From: 2-12-FULL-35-15 sp036386835
GTDB lineage: Bacteria; Bacteroidota; Bacteroidia; 2-12-FULL-35-15
Direction of reading: 5' to 3'
Assembly (NCBI GenBank): GCA_036386835.1
Contig: DASVUX010000054.1
Coordinates: 1-64,000, forward strand
DNA length: 64,000 bases
Shown: in pieces, positions 35,891 through 46,700 of the stretch
Layout: each line of letters starts with the position of its first letter
Numbering within the stretch: the first letter of the stretch is position 1
The notes under the pieces: generated by a model
The model's input: only the letters and a program-made list of their open reading frames with translations
What the model was told of the DNA's origin: nothing
Database searches by the model: none
Made by a program: the position numbers and the translations under genes

Positions 35891-37591
35891 ATGAAAACGA
35901 TAAAATGTCTATTTCCATTAATCATACTATTTAGTTCTTTAAACGGTCTAGCACAAAGCTTACTATGGGATGATCATTATCAAACAACTGGTGTTAATGA
36001 TGCAGGTTGTGATGTGCATATTGGTGGAGATGGAAGGGTATATAGCTGTGGGACAAAAGGAATTACTAATTTAAATCCCGATGCACTGCTTATGTCTTAT
36101 ACCGCTTCTGGAACACTCAATTGGACCTCTACATATAACGGAACTAGTAGTCAAGTAGACCAATTTTACGCATTAACTTCATATGGAACAGGTTCATCGA
36201 TTGCTGTTTACGCAACAGGCCAAGCAACTAATACTGGGACTGCAGCAGATATGCTTCTTGTAAAGTATAATCAAAGCGGAACTCAACAATGGGCTGCTGT
36301 TTGGCATGGCGGGGGAACGGAACAGGCTTATTGCATTGATGTTGATAATTCAGGCAATGTTTATGTTTGTGGTCGTACCTCAATTGGTGGTGGGGATATC
36401 TTTTTTCGGAAATATAATTCATCAGGAACGTTACAATGGTCTAATACATATAATAGTTCAGGTACTCAAGATGATACTCCTAAATTCATGAAGATTAATT
36501 CGGCCGGATCATATTTGTATATAACTAGTATAAGAACGGTTTCTTCTACCGACCATAATGCCGTTTTACAAAAGATAAGTACCAGTACAGGTACCATTTC
36601 ATGGACTCAAGTATGGGATAATACTTTAACAAATGATATTGATGAAACAAATTGGCTTGATATAGATAGTGATGAGGTAATCTATGTAGTTGGGAAAACT
36701 CAAACGACTTCAAATGGTTCTGATGCGCTTATGCTTCAATATGATTCCGGTGGAATGTTGCTTCTTGCAAATACATGGAATAACAGCTCCTACAATTATG
36801 ACGATGGACTGGCATCAGTTTGTGTGATGGAAATTTCTAGCTCACGCACTCCACAAATATTTGTAACTGGTTTCACCGAACTTAATCCTACAGATAATGA
36901 TTCAGATGTGCTTACAATGAAGTATTCTGGAGCAGGCACAACACCACTTTGGACAAACACCTTTGATGGAGCAGGATCAGGTTGTCCTGCCACAAATGAT
37001 GATTATGGGATGATGATAATGGTGAATCCCACTACAGGTAAGGTGTTTGTTGAAAGTAAAACTTTTGAGACATCCGGTTTCGATTTCACTACAATAAAAT
37101 ATAATAGTGGAACAGGGGTTCAAGAGTGGTATGATACATATAACGGCAACGCGCATGATTACCCTGGACTTTATCCTATGGACATTCAATTTGAAGATTG
37201 TTATTTTGATGATAATATCTATGTGGTGGGAACTAGCTTTGAAGCCTCAATATCATTATATCAAGATGCAACTACTTTAAAGTATGGTTTTACTGGTCCG
37301 TGTGACTCCCCAAGACAATCAGATTTTCTAAAAAATGATGATGGTGCTCAAGCAGTCATATCCCCTAACCCATTTAGCAACAATGCAACTTTTAATTCTG
37401 GATTAGGAAGTGTCAGTAACGCGACTTTTTTAATTTTTGATATAACGGGAAGAGAAACCAAAAGAATAAATAATCTCAATAATTCGGTGTTTGATTTCGA
37501 CTCTATTGAAATGGAATCAGGAATTTATTTCTATAAATTTATTCAAAATAATGAGTTGCTGCAATCGGGTAAATTAATAATAAAAAAATAA
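35891..37591 (+). CDS. T9SS type A secreted beta-propeller (SBBP-like) protein
   Basis: 566 residues. Signal peptide (MKTIKCLFPLIILFSSLNGLAQ). Residues about 40-460 hold repeated SBBP-like blades of the form DMLLVKYNQSGTQQWAAVW, GNVYVCGRT and DIFFRKYNSSGTLQWSNTY. The last 80 residues are a type A T9SS sorting domain (VISPNPFSNNATF, IFDITGRETKRINN, ESGIYFYKFIQNNELLQSGK). It is probably an exported or surface-bound propeller of unknown ligand. The gene and its flanks look clearly more AT-rich than its neighbours, with AAT, GAT, TCA and ACT codons favoured, which hints at recent acquisition. Confidence 0.87.
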   Translation: MKTIKCLFPLIILFSSLNGLAQSLLWDDHYQTTGVNDAGCDVHIGGDGRVYSCGTKGITNLNPDALLMSYTASGTLNWTSTYNGTSSQVDQFYALTSYGTGSSIAVYATGQATNTGTAADMLLVKYNQSGTQQWAAVWHGGGTEQAYCIDVDNSGNVYVCGRTSIGGGDIFFRKYNSSGTLQWSNTYNSSGTQDDTPKFMKINSAGSYLYITSIRTVSSTDHNAVLQKISTSTGTISWTQVWDNTLTNDIDETNWLDIDSDEVIYVVGKTQTTSNGSDALMLQYDSGGMLLLANTWNNSSYNYDDGLASVCVMEISSSRTPQIFVTGFTELNPTDNDSDVLTMKYSGAGTTPLWTNTFDGAGSGCPATNDDYGMMIMVNPTTGKVFVESKTFETSGFDFTTIKYNSGTGVQEWYDTYNGNAHDYPGLYPMDIQFEDCYFDDNIYVVGTSFEASISLYQDATTLKYGFTGPCDSPRQSDFLKNDDGAQAVISPNPFSNNATFNSGLGSVSNATFLIFDITGRETKRINNLNNSVFDFDSIEMESGIYFYKFIQNNELLQSGKLIIKK

Positions 37592-37643
37592 TATTTATAA
37601 GATTTGGCTTCTCTGAATAGTTAATTTTAAAGGAGTTCGATTA

Positions 37644-38402
37644 ATGGTATCAAAAATCACATATAAAGGAAAAAGCTATAACACTGATCTTTCAAAACCG
37701 ATTGATATTTCTATACCCTTGCGTACAGGTGAAGAGAATGTAAATGCATGGTATGTTCCGCCTGTGAAGATAGAACCTGTAAGAATGGGCGATTGGGTGG
37801 GAGATGTGAACGAAGGCGGATCTGTGAATTTCAGGAACATTACGTTTAATCCTCATGGCAACGGCACACATACGGAATGTGTCGGGCACATCAGTAAAGA
37901 GCATTATTCAATCAATCAATGCCTCAAAAAATTCTTTTTTATCGCTGAGCTGATCACCATTCTTCCTGATGAAAATGCGGAAGGAGATAAGGTAATCACC
38001 AAAGAGCATTTGCAGAATTGCCTCGAAAATAAACGTCCGGAAGCACTCATCATCAGGACGCTTGACAATCATATCTCAAAGATCAACAAGCACTATTCAA
38101 ACACTAATCCTCCGTATCTTCATGAAGAGGCGGCCGCTTTTATTCACGAGATCGGGGTTGAGCATTTACTCATAGATCTTCCTTCGGTGGATAAAGAAGT
38201 TGACGGAGGAAAACTTTCAGCGCACCATATTTTCTGGCAGTATCCAGATGCAGTTAAAACCGAACGCACCATTACTGAAATGGTATATATTGCGAATACG
38301 GTATTTGACGGGATGTATCTGCTTAACCTGCAGATCGCCAGTTTCGAAAATGATGCATCCCCAAGCAAGCCGGTATTGTACCAGATGAATGCTGCTTTGT
38401 AA
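37644..38402 (+). CDS. Cyclase-family metal-dependent hydrolase (kynurenine-formamidase-like)
   Basis: 252 residues, no signal peptide. The cyclase-family motif is HGNGTHTECVGH (about residues 73-84), which supplies metal ligands in this fold, with IDLPSVDKEVDGG and HHIFW further on. Members include kynurenine formamidase and isatin hydrolase; the substrate cannot be told, and no tryptophan-degradation genes are nearby. GC content returns to the local norm after the AT-rich gene before it. Confidence 0.85.
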   Translation: MVSKITYKGKSYNTDLSKPIDISIPLRTGEENVNAWYVPPVKIEPVRMGDWVGDVNEGGSVNFRNITFNPHGNGTHTECVGHISKEHYSINQCLKKFFFIAELITILPDENAEGDKVITKEHLQNCLENKRPEALIIRTLDNHISKINKHYSNTNPPYLHEEAAAFIHEIGVEHLLIDLPSVDKEVDGGKLSAHHIFWQYPDAVKTERTITEMVYIANTVFDGMYLLNLQIASFENDASPSKPVLYQMNAAL

Positions 38403-38952
38403 CAGCAAGCGTCTGCTTGAGTTTTCCGATGGGCTACCCCAAAACAGAGTAAGATTCCTCCGCTGCGGTCGGGATGACATATAGTACCGGTTGTCATCCT
38501 GAGTTTGCCCGGGGGATCTTACCGGTGTATTCGTCCGCTGCCATTTCGAGCAAGCCGGGAAGTGCGCAAGGCCTGTATTTAAAATTATTGGTAAGCAGAT
38601 CTTCACAAATTTTTATGATGTCAAAGGCCGTCCTGGCTGTTTATGGTAAATTCTGATTTAATTCGATAAGGCTCGCGGAGCTCAGGGTATTCGTGCGCTG
38701 TCATTCGAGCGAAGTCGAGAAAGCGTGCAAGGGCTGAATTAAAATTATTGGAACGCATTTCTTCACGGATCCTTATGATATCAAAGGGCCGTTCCGTATG
38801 TTTATGATAAATTATGATTGTACCACCGGTTAAATAGTATATGCCTCCTGAATGGAGCGAAACGGAGTGAATGACCTTTAGCTCTGTATTCAAATAAAAA
38901 AAGAACCCCGGACGTTATCCCGGGGCTCCTCCAAAAACTAAACTATAAAATT
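38403..38952. repeat. Repeat-rich intergenic region
   Basis: 550 bases without a convincing gene. An imperfect inverted repeat spans 38451-38520 (AAGATtCCTCC ... GGATGACA facing TGTCATCC ... GGGGGATCTT). A degenerate direct duplication follows: about 38527-38658 and 38689-38820, sharing TCGAG-type ends, AATTAAAATTATTGG, a TATGAT-TCAAAGG-CCGT core and a TTTATG-TAAATT-TGATT end. A terminator for the facing minus-strand gene lies at 38905-38927. Short frames here are probably chance. Confidence 0.65.
38903..38928 (-). terminator. Rho-independent terminator
   Basis: On the minus strand, GAGCCCCGG pairs with CCGGGGTTC across an eight-base loop, with one mismatch. A run of seven T follows (CTTTTTTTATTTG). 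It sits 25 bases after the stop of the head-GIN gene. Confidence 0.85.
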
Positions 38953-40398
38953 TTACATTGTCCAGCAGATGCCGAGGCCAACGGGGTAAACCTGCGGCCC
39001 CTGGTCTTTTTTGAACAATCGGTTCAGTCCGTAGGAAGCATACACCGAAACGTTATTGTATCCAACCCGTGCAATCAGGCTCATGTTAAAAGGCTCCAGG
39101 TTAAAGTCATCCCGTTGCTTCAGTTTCACATGCTTGTCGTTTACATAATAACGCTGTTTTGTTACCGAGTGGATCCGGTAAGCGAATTCAACTCCTCCTG
39201 CAATATGGAAATTCTTCTTCGGGTTTTTACTTGTGTTGATCTCAAGCATTAGTGGCGCTCTCACATAACTTACATTCAGTTTGTTCCTCCTGTATTTTAC
39301 AGAGTCATTGCTGGCCCAGATATAGCTGGAGTCGGGATTGATCGTAATATTATTTGCGAAAGCGTAGTGGTTAAAGTTGAAACCAAACCCGGTTACGATA
39401 TTGACATAGTTTTTGTAGATATGGAAATCTTTCTCAAAAAGGTTTAATCCGAACTGGTAAGATTTTGCATAATCAAGTTCAAGGAAATTAACAGGGGCGG
39501 TCAGGCTGTTCTTATAATCCATCAGGCCGTTTGCTCCAAGCTCTATTCCATTCCAGTGCTTAAAATCTGCGTTGTAATCGTGGGTCGAATCCTTCGAGCT
39601 ACGTACGTCTTTATCATCGTCATCATTGCCATCTCCGATGATCATGTATTTTTTTCCGCCAAGCTTTATTTTGGTTGTGTCGCCTGCAGTTTCTTCGCCT
39701 GTTCCCGATTTACTTTCACGAACCGAACCTGCTCCGCTGATATTGACGTTCCGGTCGATAGGGTTGCCTTTGTAAATGATATCGCCTGCACCGGAAACTT
39801 CAGCGTCAAGGCTTTGCTTGACATTGATCCTTGCGCTTCCGGCTCCTGAAACTTTCGCTTTCGCCTTATCAGCTTCTAAATTACTTGCTTTTAATTCCCC
39901 GGCCCCTGAAACCGATGCGGTTAGCAGCTGAGTACTGCCCTTCAGTGTTACATCACCGGCTCCGCTGATGCTGGTCTTTATTTCAGCAGCTTTAACATCC
40001 AGGTTAAGGTCACCTGCACCACTTGATTCGATTGAAAGTTTGTCACAGATCAGCTGGTTTTCCGACCTGATCTCGGCAGCACCTGAAACATCGAGGCTTG
40101 AAAGGGATTTTACGCCTGCGGTGATTACAATGTCTTTATCGGTTTTGATGTTTCCTTCGCTCGAAATAACCAGGATGCCGTCCTTTACTTCCGTTTTGAC
40201 CTGGCTCTGGACATTCTCAGGCGCATCAACCTTAAGGCTGCCTGCTTCGCTTTGAGAAAGAACTATGATAAAAGAATCACCCGCCTTGATACCGGTAAAA
40301 TCGCCAACTGTGCGGGTTTGCTGTGCATGTGAATTGAAAGCCGACATGCCCAGAAGGCAGAAAGCTAAGGTTTTTGAGTAAATGGTCTTGATATTCAT
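38953..40398 (-). CDS. Head-GIN (DUF2807) domain fused to an outer-membrane beta-barrel
   Basis: 481 residues with a signal peptide (cleaved near NSHAQQ). Residues about 28-230 are a DUF2807 right-handed beta-helix, with the ladder SGAAEI, SGAGDL, SGAGDV, SGAGEL, SGAGSA, SGAGDI and SGAGSV about every 20 residues. A charged linker with DGNDDDDKDV follows. Residues about 285-481 look like an eight-stranded PorT-like outer-membrane barrel ending in GLGICWTM. The helix would therefore be held at the outer membrane. No function is known for the family. The gene is divergent from the 3366-residue adhesin. Confidence 0.85.
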   Translation of the reverse strand: MNIKTIYSKTLAFCLLGMSAFNSHAQQTRTVGDFTGIKAGDSFIIVLSQSEAGSLKVDAPENVQSQVKTEVKDGILVISSEGNIKTDKDIVITAGVKSLSSLDVSGAAEIRSENQLICDKLSIESSGAGDLNLDVKAAEIKTSISGAGDVTLKGSTQLLTASVSGAGELKASNLEADKAKAKVSGAGSARINVKQSLDAEVSGAGDIIYKGNPIDRNVNISGAGSVRESKSGTGEETAGDTTKIKLGGKKYMIIGDGNDDDDKDVRSSKDSTHDYNADFKHWNGIELGANGLMDYKNSLTAPVNFLELDYAKSYQFGLNLFEKDFHIYKNYVNIVTGFGFNFNHYAFANNITINPDSSYIWASNDSVKYRRNKLNVSYVRAPLMLEINTSKNPKKNFHIAGGVEFAYRIHSVTKQRYYVNDKHVKLKQRDDFNLEPFNMSLIARVGYNNVSVYASYGLNRLFKKDQGPQVYPVGLGICWTM

Positions 40399-40731
40399 AT
40401 TAAATGATGTTTTCGGTTTGTTTTGAATGTGACGCGCGTGTTTCTTTATTTGTTACAGGCATTTGAACTTTTTTACTGCAATATTATGAAAGCCACTGGA
40501 ATCAAATAGAAACAGGGACTGTTTTTAAAAATATCACGAGAAGTCAATTATTCCGGAGTCCCGGATCTCCTGTAAAGCAACCTTAAAGACTTCAGCTGCA
40601 TCTGTAGATACAACTAACATTACACTGTTAAAAACCTTTCAGTTGGATTTTTATATTTCGGGTATTTATGCCATATTTGTAAGTAATTGAACAGATGGCT
40701 TAAACGCTCCTAAACACTAACACATATAGCT
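40399..40731. promoter_or_regulatory. Divergent intergenic region between head-GIN and giant adhesin
   Basis: 333 AT-rich bases. A near-consensus box CATATTTG at 40672-40679 (one mismatch to TAnnTTTG) precedes the adhesin start by about 53 bases. TATATTTCGGG lies about 20 bases further up. No hairpin, repeat or small gene stands out. No clear box was found for the minus-strand gene. Confidence 0.4.
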
Positions 40732-43700
40732 TTGAAAAAGATTTTACTTGTCACGATCGGGATATTGCTTTTACTAAACCCCGGAATGTTTGCGGCTGAC
40801 CGTTATTGGGTGAATGGTACAGGTGCATGGAACGATCCTTCCCACTGGTCTGTATCCAGCGGTGGAGCGGGAGGAGCGTCAGTTCCGACAGCGTCTGATA
40901 ATGCTTATTTTGATGAGCTTTCATCCGATGACTCAGGCTTATACTTAACACTGAATGGGATCTTATATTGCAGGGACCTTGTTATTTCAGAGGACCTGGG
41001 TGCTGTTGAGGTTGTGGGAAACAGTTCTTCCCGACTGGAGATCTCCGGTTCGGTTTCTTTTTCAGACTATGTGAGAAGTTCATTTTCAGGTGAATTGCGT
41101 TTTACCGGGAACGGAACAAGGAATATCAATTTCAATAAAGCCATGCCTAAGGGAAACATCCGTTTTGCCGGAAGCGCTTCTTCTGTTTGGAATATTCAGA
41201 GTGACCTGATCATGCCTTTTACTTCTTCAGTGATGATGGAAGGCGGAACGGTTGTCGTTTCAGGGAAGAACATCCAGGCATTGGGAATTCAATGGCTGGG
41301 AACAGTTAGCAAATCAATTGATCTTACTTCCTGCAAAATGGTTCTTGCTCAACCATTGAATGAAAGCGGGATAAATAATTCCACGGTTATTAAGAACAAC
41401 ACAGTGATTTACCCGCGTGCTTCAGGTTTGTCACGTGTAATTGACAGTATCCAGACTGCAATAGTTGCTCCTTTATGTAATACCAGCTCTGACGGTTCTA
41501 TTTCAGTAACTGTATTTTCTGCTGGCCCCGGCCCCTTTGGTTTTGTTTGGGCTGGCCCGGGATGCCCATGTAGTGGTAACCCATTGAATGGAATTGCTAA
41601 CGGATCTTATCTTTTAACAATCACAGACAGTTCAGATTTTGAAACCTTCCAGCAATTCGTCCAGGTAATTGCTCCCAATCCTATCGGGGCCAATTTTGTA
41701 AGGCGGAGACCTAAATGTTTTGGTAATTGCAATGGAAGCATTACCGCCAACATTGTTGTAGGAAGTGGTACAGCACCCTATACATTTTCATGGAATACCA
41801 CACCTGGTCAGAATACCCAGACAGCTACCAATCTTTGTGCTGGAACTTATGTTCTGACTGTTACAGATGATCACAATTGTGTTCAGAACTTTACTCAAAA
41901 TCTTACCCAGCCAGCCGTGGTGGTTGCAAATCCAACATCAACCAATCTTACCTGTAACGGGGTGTGTAACGGAACCGCAACAGCAGCTCCAACCGGCGGG
42001 AACACGCCTTTTAACTACACCTATTCATGGGCGTCCGCTCCGCCTTTTGCTACCCAAACCACGCAATCCATTAGTTCTTTGTGCGCAGGAACTTATACGG
42101 TTACAGTAAGGGATGACTCATTGTGCCAGGGAACAGGTACTGTAACTATTACTGAACCAGTACCCCTGGTAATCACTCCGAGCAGCTCAAACATCACCTG
42201 TAACGGGGCGTGTGACGGAACTGCCGATGTTGCTCCTGTGTCCGGTGGAATTTCGCCATATACTTTCACCTGGAACCCGGCCGGTGCAGGTCCGACCTTA
42301 TCCAATCTTTGTCCTGGAACATATTCAGTTGTTGTTGCGGATCAGAACAGCTGTACCCAAACAGCATCTTTTACGATAACTCAGCCAAATGTATTTACGG
42401 CATCCGCAACAGGGGTGAATGTAACCTGTAACGGCCTGTCTAACGGATCCGTAACCGCAACAGTTGCAGGTGGTACAGGTCCTTTTACTTACGATTGGAA
42501 TCCCGGGCCCGCCCCGGTAACTACTGCTTCTACAACTAACACCTTACCTTCACGTCCTGCAGGAACATATACGGTGAATGTGACGGATGCTAACGGCTGT
42601 ACCGCTACGGCAACCGTTACTATTACCGAACCTGCCGTGCTGCAAGCCAACCCGGTACCGGTGAATGTGACCTGTTTCGGGTTGTGCAACGGAAGTGTTA
42701 CCGCAGCCCCTACGGGTGGTACGCCCGCCTACACGTATGTATGGACAGGATCAACCCCAGGTCCTTATGCTGGACAAGGCACACCGACAATCACCAGCTT
42801 GTGCCCCGGCACTTATACCGTTACTGTAACCGATGCCCAGGCTTGTGTAAGCACTCAGTCAGTTACCATTACCCAGCCGCTACAATTAACCATTGTTCTT
42901 ACAAAAACCAATGTTACCTGCAATGGTGCCTGCGATGGGACAATGACTGCTACCGTATCTGACGGAACCGCCCCATATTCTTATGTATGGACAGGCTCGA
43001 CCCCAGGTCCGTATGCCGGCCAGGGCACCCAGACTATTACAGGCTTATGCCCGGGCACTTATACAGTAACCGTGACTGATGCCAACGGTTGTACAAGAAC
43101 AGCCACCACAAACATCACACAGCCTAATGTACTGAATGCGGCTTTAACAGCCACCAGCCTTTCCTGTAACCTTGATTGCGATGCAACTATCACATCAACG
43201 GTTTCCGGGGGAACGCCCGGGTATTCTTTCTCCTGGTTTCCGGGGGGACAAACAACACCTTCTATTACAAATCAATGTGCAGGAGTTTATACTCTTACAG
43301 TGACAGACGCTAACGGTTGTACAAGGGTAGTTTCAATAACCATAAGCGAACCCACTTCTATAACGCTTGTAACCAGCTCCAGTAATGTTACCTGTTTCGG
43401 TTTAAGCAACGGAAGCGCTTCTGCGATTGCAGGTGGCGGAACTCCGACATATGATTATTTATGGACTCCGGGTTTGCAGACCACGTCAACAATCACAAAT
43501 AAACCGGCAGGAACATATACCGTTACTGTTACGGATAATAATAACTGTACTGCAACCACAACCGTAACGATCACGGAACCTGCACAGCTTCTGGGAAACC
43601 CGACTGTTACGCAAAATGTGACCTGTGCCCCGACACCATGCAACGGATCAGCAACTTCCATGGCAACCGGCGGTACTACTCCTTATACTTACAACTGGAC

Positions 43701-46700
43701 ACCAGGTAACCCCCCAGGTGATGGTACACCAACTGTAACCGGGCTATGTGCCGGTAACTATAACCTTGTAGTAACTGATGCCAACAACTGTGCATCCAAC
43801 CAGGCGTTTACCATTACTCAGCCCCCGGTATTAACAGCACCAATAACCAACAATACATCCAGCTGTACTGTTTGTAACGGCTCTGCTACTGTAACTCCCG
43901 CAGGTGGCCTTCCACCGTACACCTTCTCATGGAGCGATGGACTTGGACAAACGACCCAGACAGCGGTGAATTTATGTCCCAACCAGACATACACTGTAAC
44001 AGTAACGGACGCTAGTAACTGTACTGCGACAGGTGTTGTTACTATCACACAAACGGTAACTATTACCATTACCACCTCCAACACAACCCTGAGCTGTTTC
44101 GGGGCATGTGACGGAATTGCAACAGCTAATCCCGCTGGCGGAAATCCTCCATACTCATACTTATGGGTAGATTCTTCAAGCCCTCCGCAAACTGTAGGGG
44201 TAACGTCCACGGTAACAGGTTTGTGTGCCGGCAGTTATACTGTAACTGTTGTTGATTTTGACGGATGCCTTAATACAGATTCCGTAACTTTCACAAACCC
44301 GCCTGTGCTGAATGTATCCACTACTCAGGTGAATGCGAGCTGCGGAGGGACTTGTGACGGAACCGCAACAGCCAATCCTTCAGGAGGAACAGGTCCGTTT
44401 ACATATTCATGGAATACGTCACCGGTACAAACCACTCAAACAGCGACAGCATTATGTGCAGGGTCCTATACAGTAACAGTAACCGATGCCAGCCTTTGTA
44501 CTTCTACAGCCGCGGTAACAATAACAGAACAATCCGTGGTGATCGATAATCCAACAATTACAGATGCAAATTGCCTTCTTCCTGACGGTAGCATCAGCGT
44601 AGCTCCAACAGGTGGTGCAGGTCCCGGTTCATACTCTTTCTTATGGTCAGGTCCGGGTGTCTTCCTCGGTCAGGGGACAACAACAATTACCAATTTAATT
44701 TCCGGGGCTTATACTCTGGTAATTACAACCGGTGCGACCTGTACATATACTTTTAACTATCTTGTAAATAATTTAACAGGGCCTGCGTTAACAATGTCTC
44801 ATACAAGCCCGAACTGTACCGATGCTTGCAACGGAACAGCAAGTGTGGTTGCGGCAGGCGGAACACCCGCTTTTACTTACAGCTGGTCACCGAATAATCC
44901 TCCCGGAAACAGCACTCCTAATGTCACAGGTTTATGTGGAACTATAACTTACACAGTAACAGTAACAGACGCTTCAGGTTGTATTTCACTTGACACTGCC
45001 ACAGTATTTGATCCGGAACCAATCGCGCCAAACCCGGTAATTACCAATGAAAGCTGCGGTGGGGCCTGTGATGGTACAATTACTTTAAATCCTACAGGCG
45101 GTGCAGGCGGTTATTCTTATTCCTGGACCCCGGCTTTACCTGCAATTGCAAATCAGTCGGGATTATGTGCCGGTTCCTACACTGTAGTAGTAACCGATGT
45201 TAACGGATGTGATTCAACGCTGGTAATAAATATTACCGCACCGCCTTTATTAATGGTTTCCCTTGCTTCAACAAATGTATCCTGCAATGGTGACTGTGAT
45301 GGCACTGCCACAGCCACAATTTCCGGCGGGACCCCTGGCCCGGGTGGTTACAATATTACCTGGAATCCTTTAGGGCCGGTGCTCCCGAATATTGTTAACC
45401 TTTGTCCAGGCCAGTATATCATCACAGCCACCGATGCCAATGCCTGTATTGCTAAAGATACTGTGAATATTACCGAACCGATTGCCCTTACTGCCACTAC
45501 ATCGCAAATGAACATCAGCTGTAATAATATTTGTGATGGCGGGGCTATTGTAACACCTTCCGGAGGGACACCTGTATATTCCTTTAACTGGCAGTTTGCG
45601 GGCAGCCCGAACAACGACACAGCTTCCGCTCTGTGCCCCGGAACATATAATGTAATAGTAACGGATGGTAATGGGTGTACAATATCACCACCTGCCATCA
45701 CTATTACAGAGCCTACACCGATTGTGCCTGCAGTTACTTTCACAAATCCGCTTTGTAATGCCACATTGAGCGGAACAGCCACATCGGCAGCAACGGGGGG
45801 AACTCCACCATATTCATATAACTGGGAACCGGGTTCACCGGCCGGGGATAATACCGCATCGGTAACAGGCCTCGGTTCAGGAACCTATACCCTTACAGTT
45901 ACAGACTCAATGGGTTGTAGTAATAACCAGGTCTTTACACTTACCGATCCTGCTGCATTAAGTGTTATTCCTTCCAGCACGCCTCCGGAATGTAATAACG
46001 GCTGTGACGGAACTGCAACGGCAACCCCGCTGGGTGGAACAGCTAATTTTTCTTATGACTGGTCCAATAATACAACCGCACAAACAGCAATAAACCTTTG
46101 TCCGGGTACTTATACCGTTATAGTTACGGATGCCAACAGCTGTACTGATACCGCAACGATAGTGATCGCAAATCCGGCAGGACTTGATGTCGCAATATCA
46201 AGCACCCCGGCAGCCTGCAATGTATGTGACGGTACTATAAGTGTGAATGTGCTTAACGGCACCCCGGCCTTTACCTATGCATGGTCACCTGCACCGGGAG
46301 CAGGACAGGGCACGCCTAATGTAAGTGCCATGTGTGCTGATATTTATACATTAATTGTTACGGATGTGAATGGCTGCGATTCCGCCTTTACAATTACACT
46401 CAATAACTCAAGCGGTGTAACAGGTGAAACAGTATCCACTATTGATCCTTTATGTTTCGGAGACTGCAATGGTTCAGGATCCGTTGTTCCTATCGGTGGA
46501 ACACTCCCGATAAGTTTTTTATGGAGTGATACAACAGCAACTGCCAATGACACCGCATTGAATTTATGTGCGGGGAATTATCTTGTTACCCTGACGGATG
46601 CAAATAATTGCATCCATTTCAGTCCGGTTACTATAAATCAACCTGTGCCGCTTGCCATTAGCGCAACAGTAACAACCGCTGTCTGCAGCAATGTATGTAC

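Noticed and set aside
38144..38606. Minus-strand frames of 117 and 129 codons at the end of the cyclase gene
   Set aside because: They overlap the cyclase-coding strand and an inverted repeat and show no domain.
38621..38893. 90-codon minus-strand frame between cyclase and head-GIN genes
   Set aside because: It spans one copy of a degenerate duplication and the other copy has a broken frame; not convincing as a gene, though decayed coding DNA is possible.
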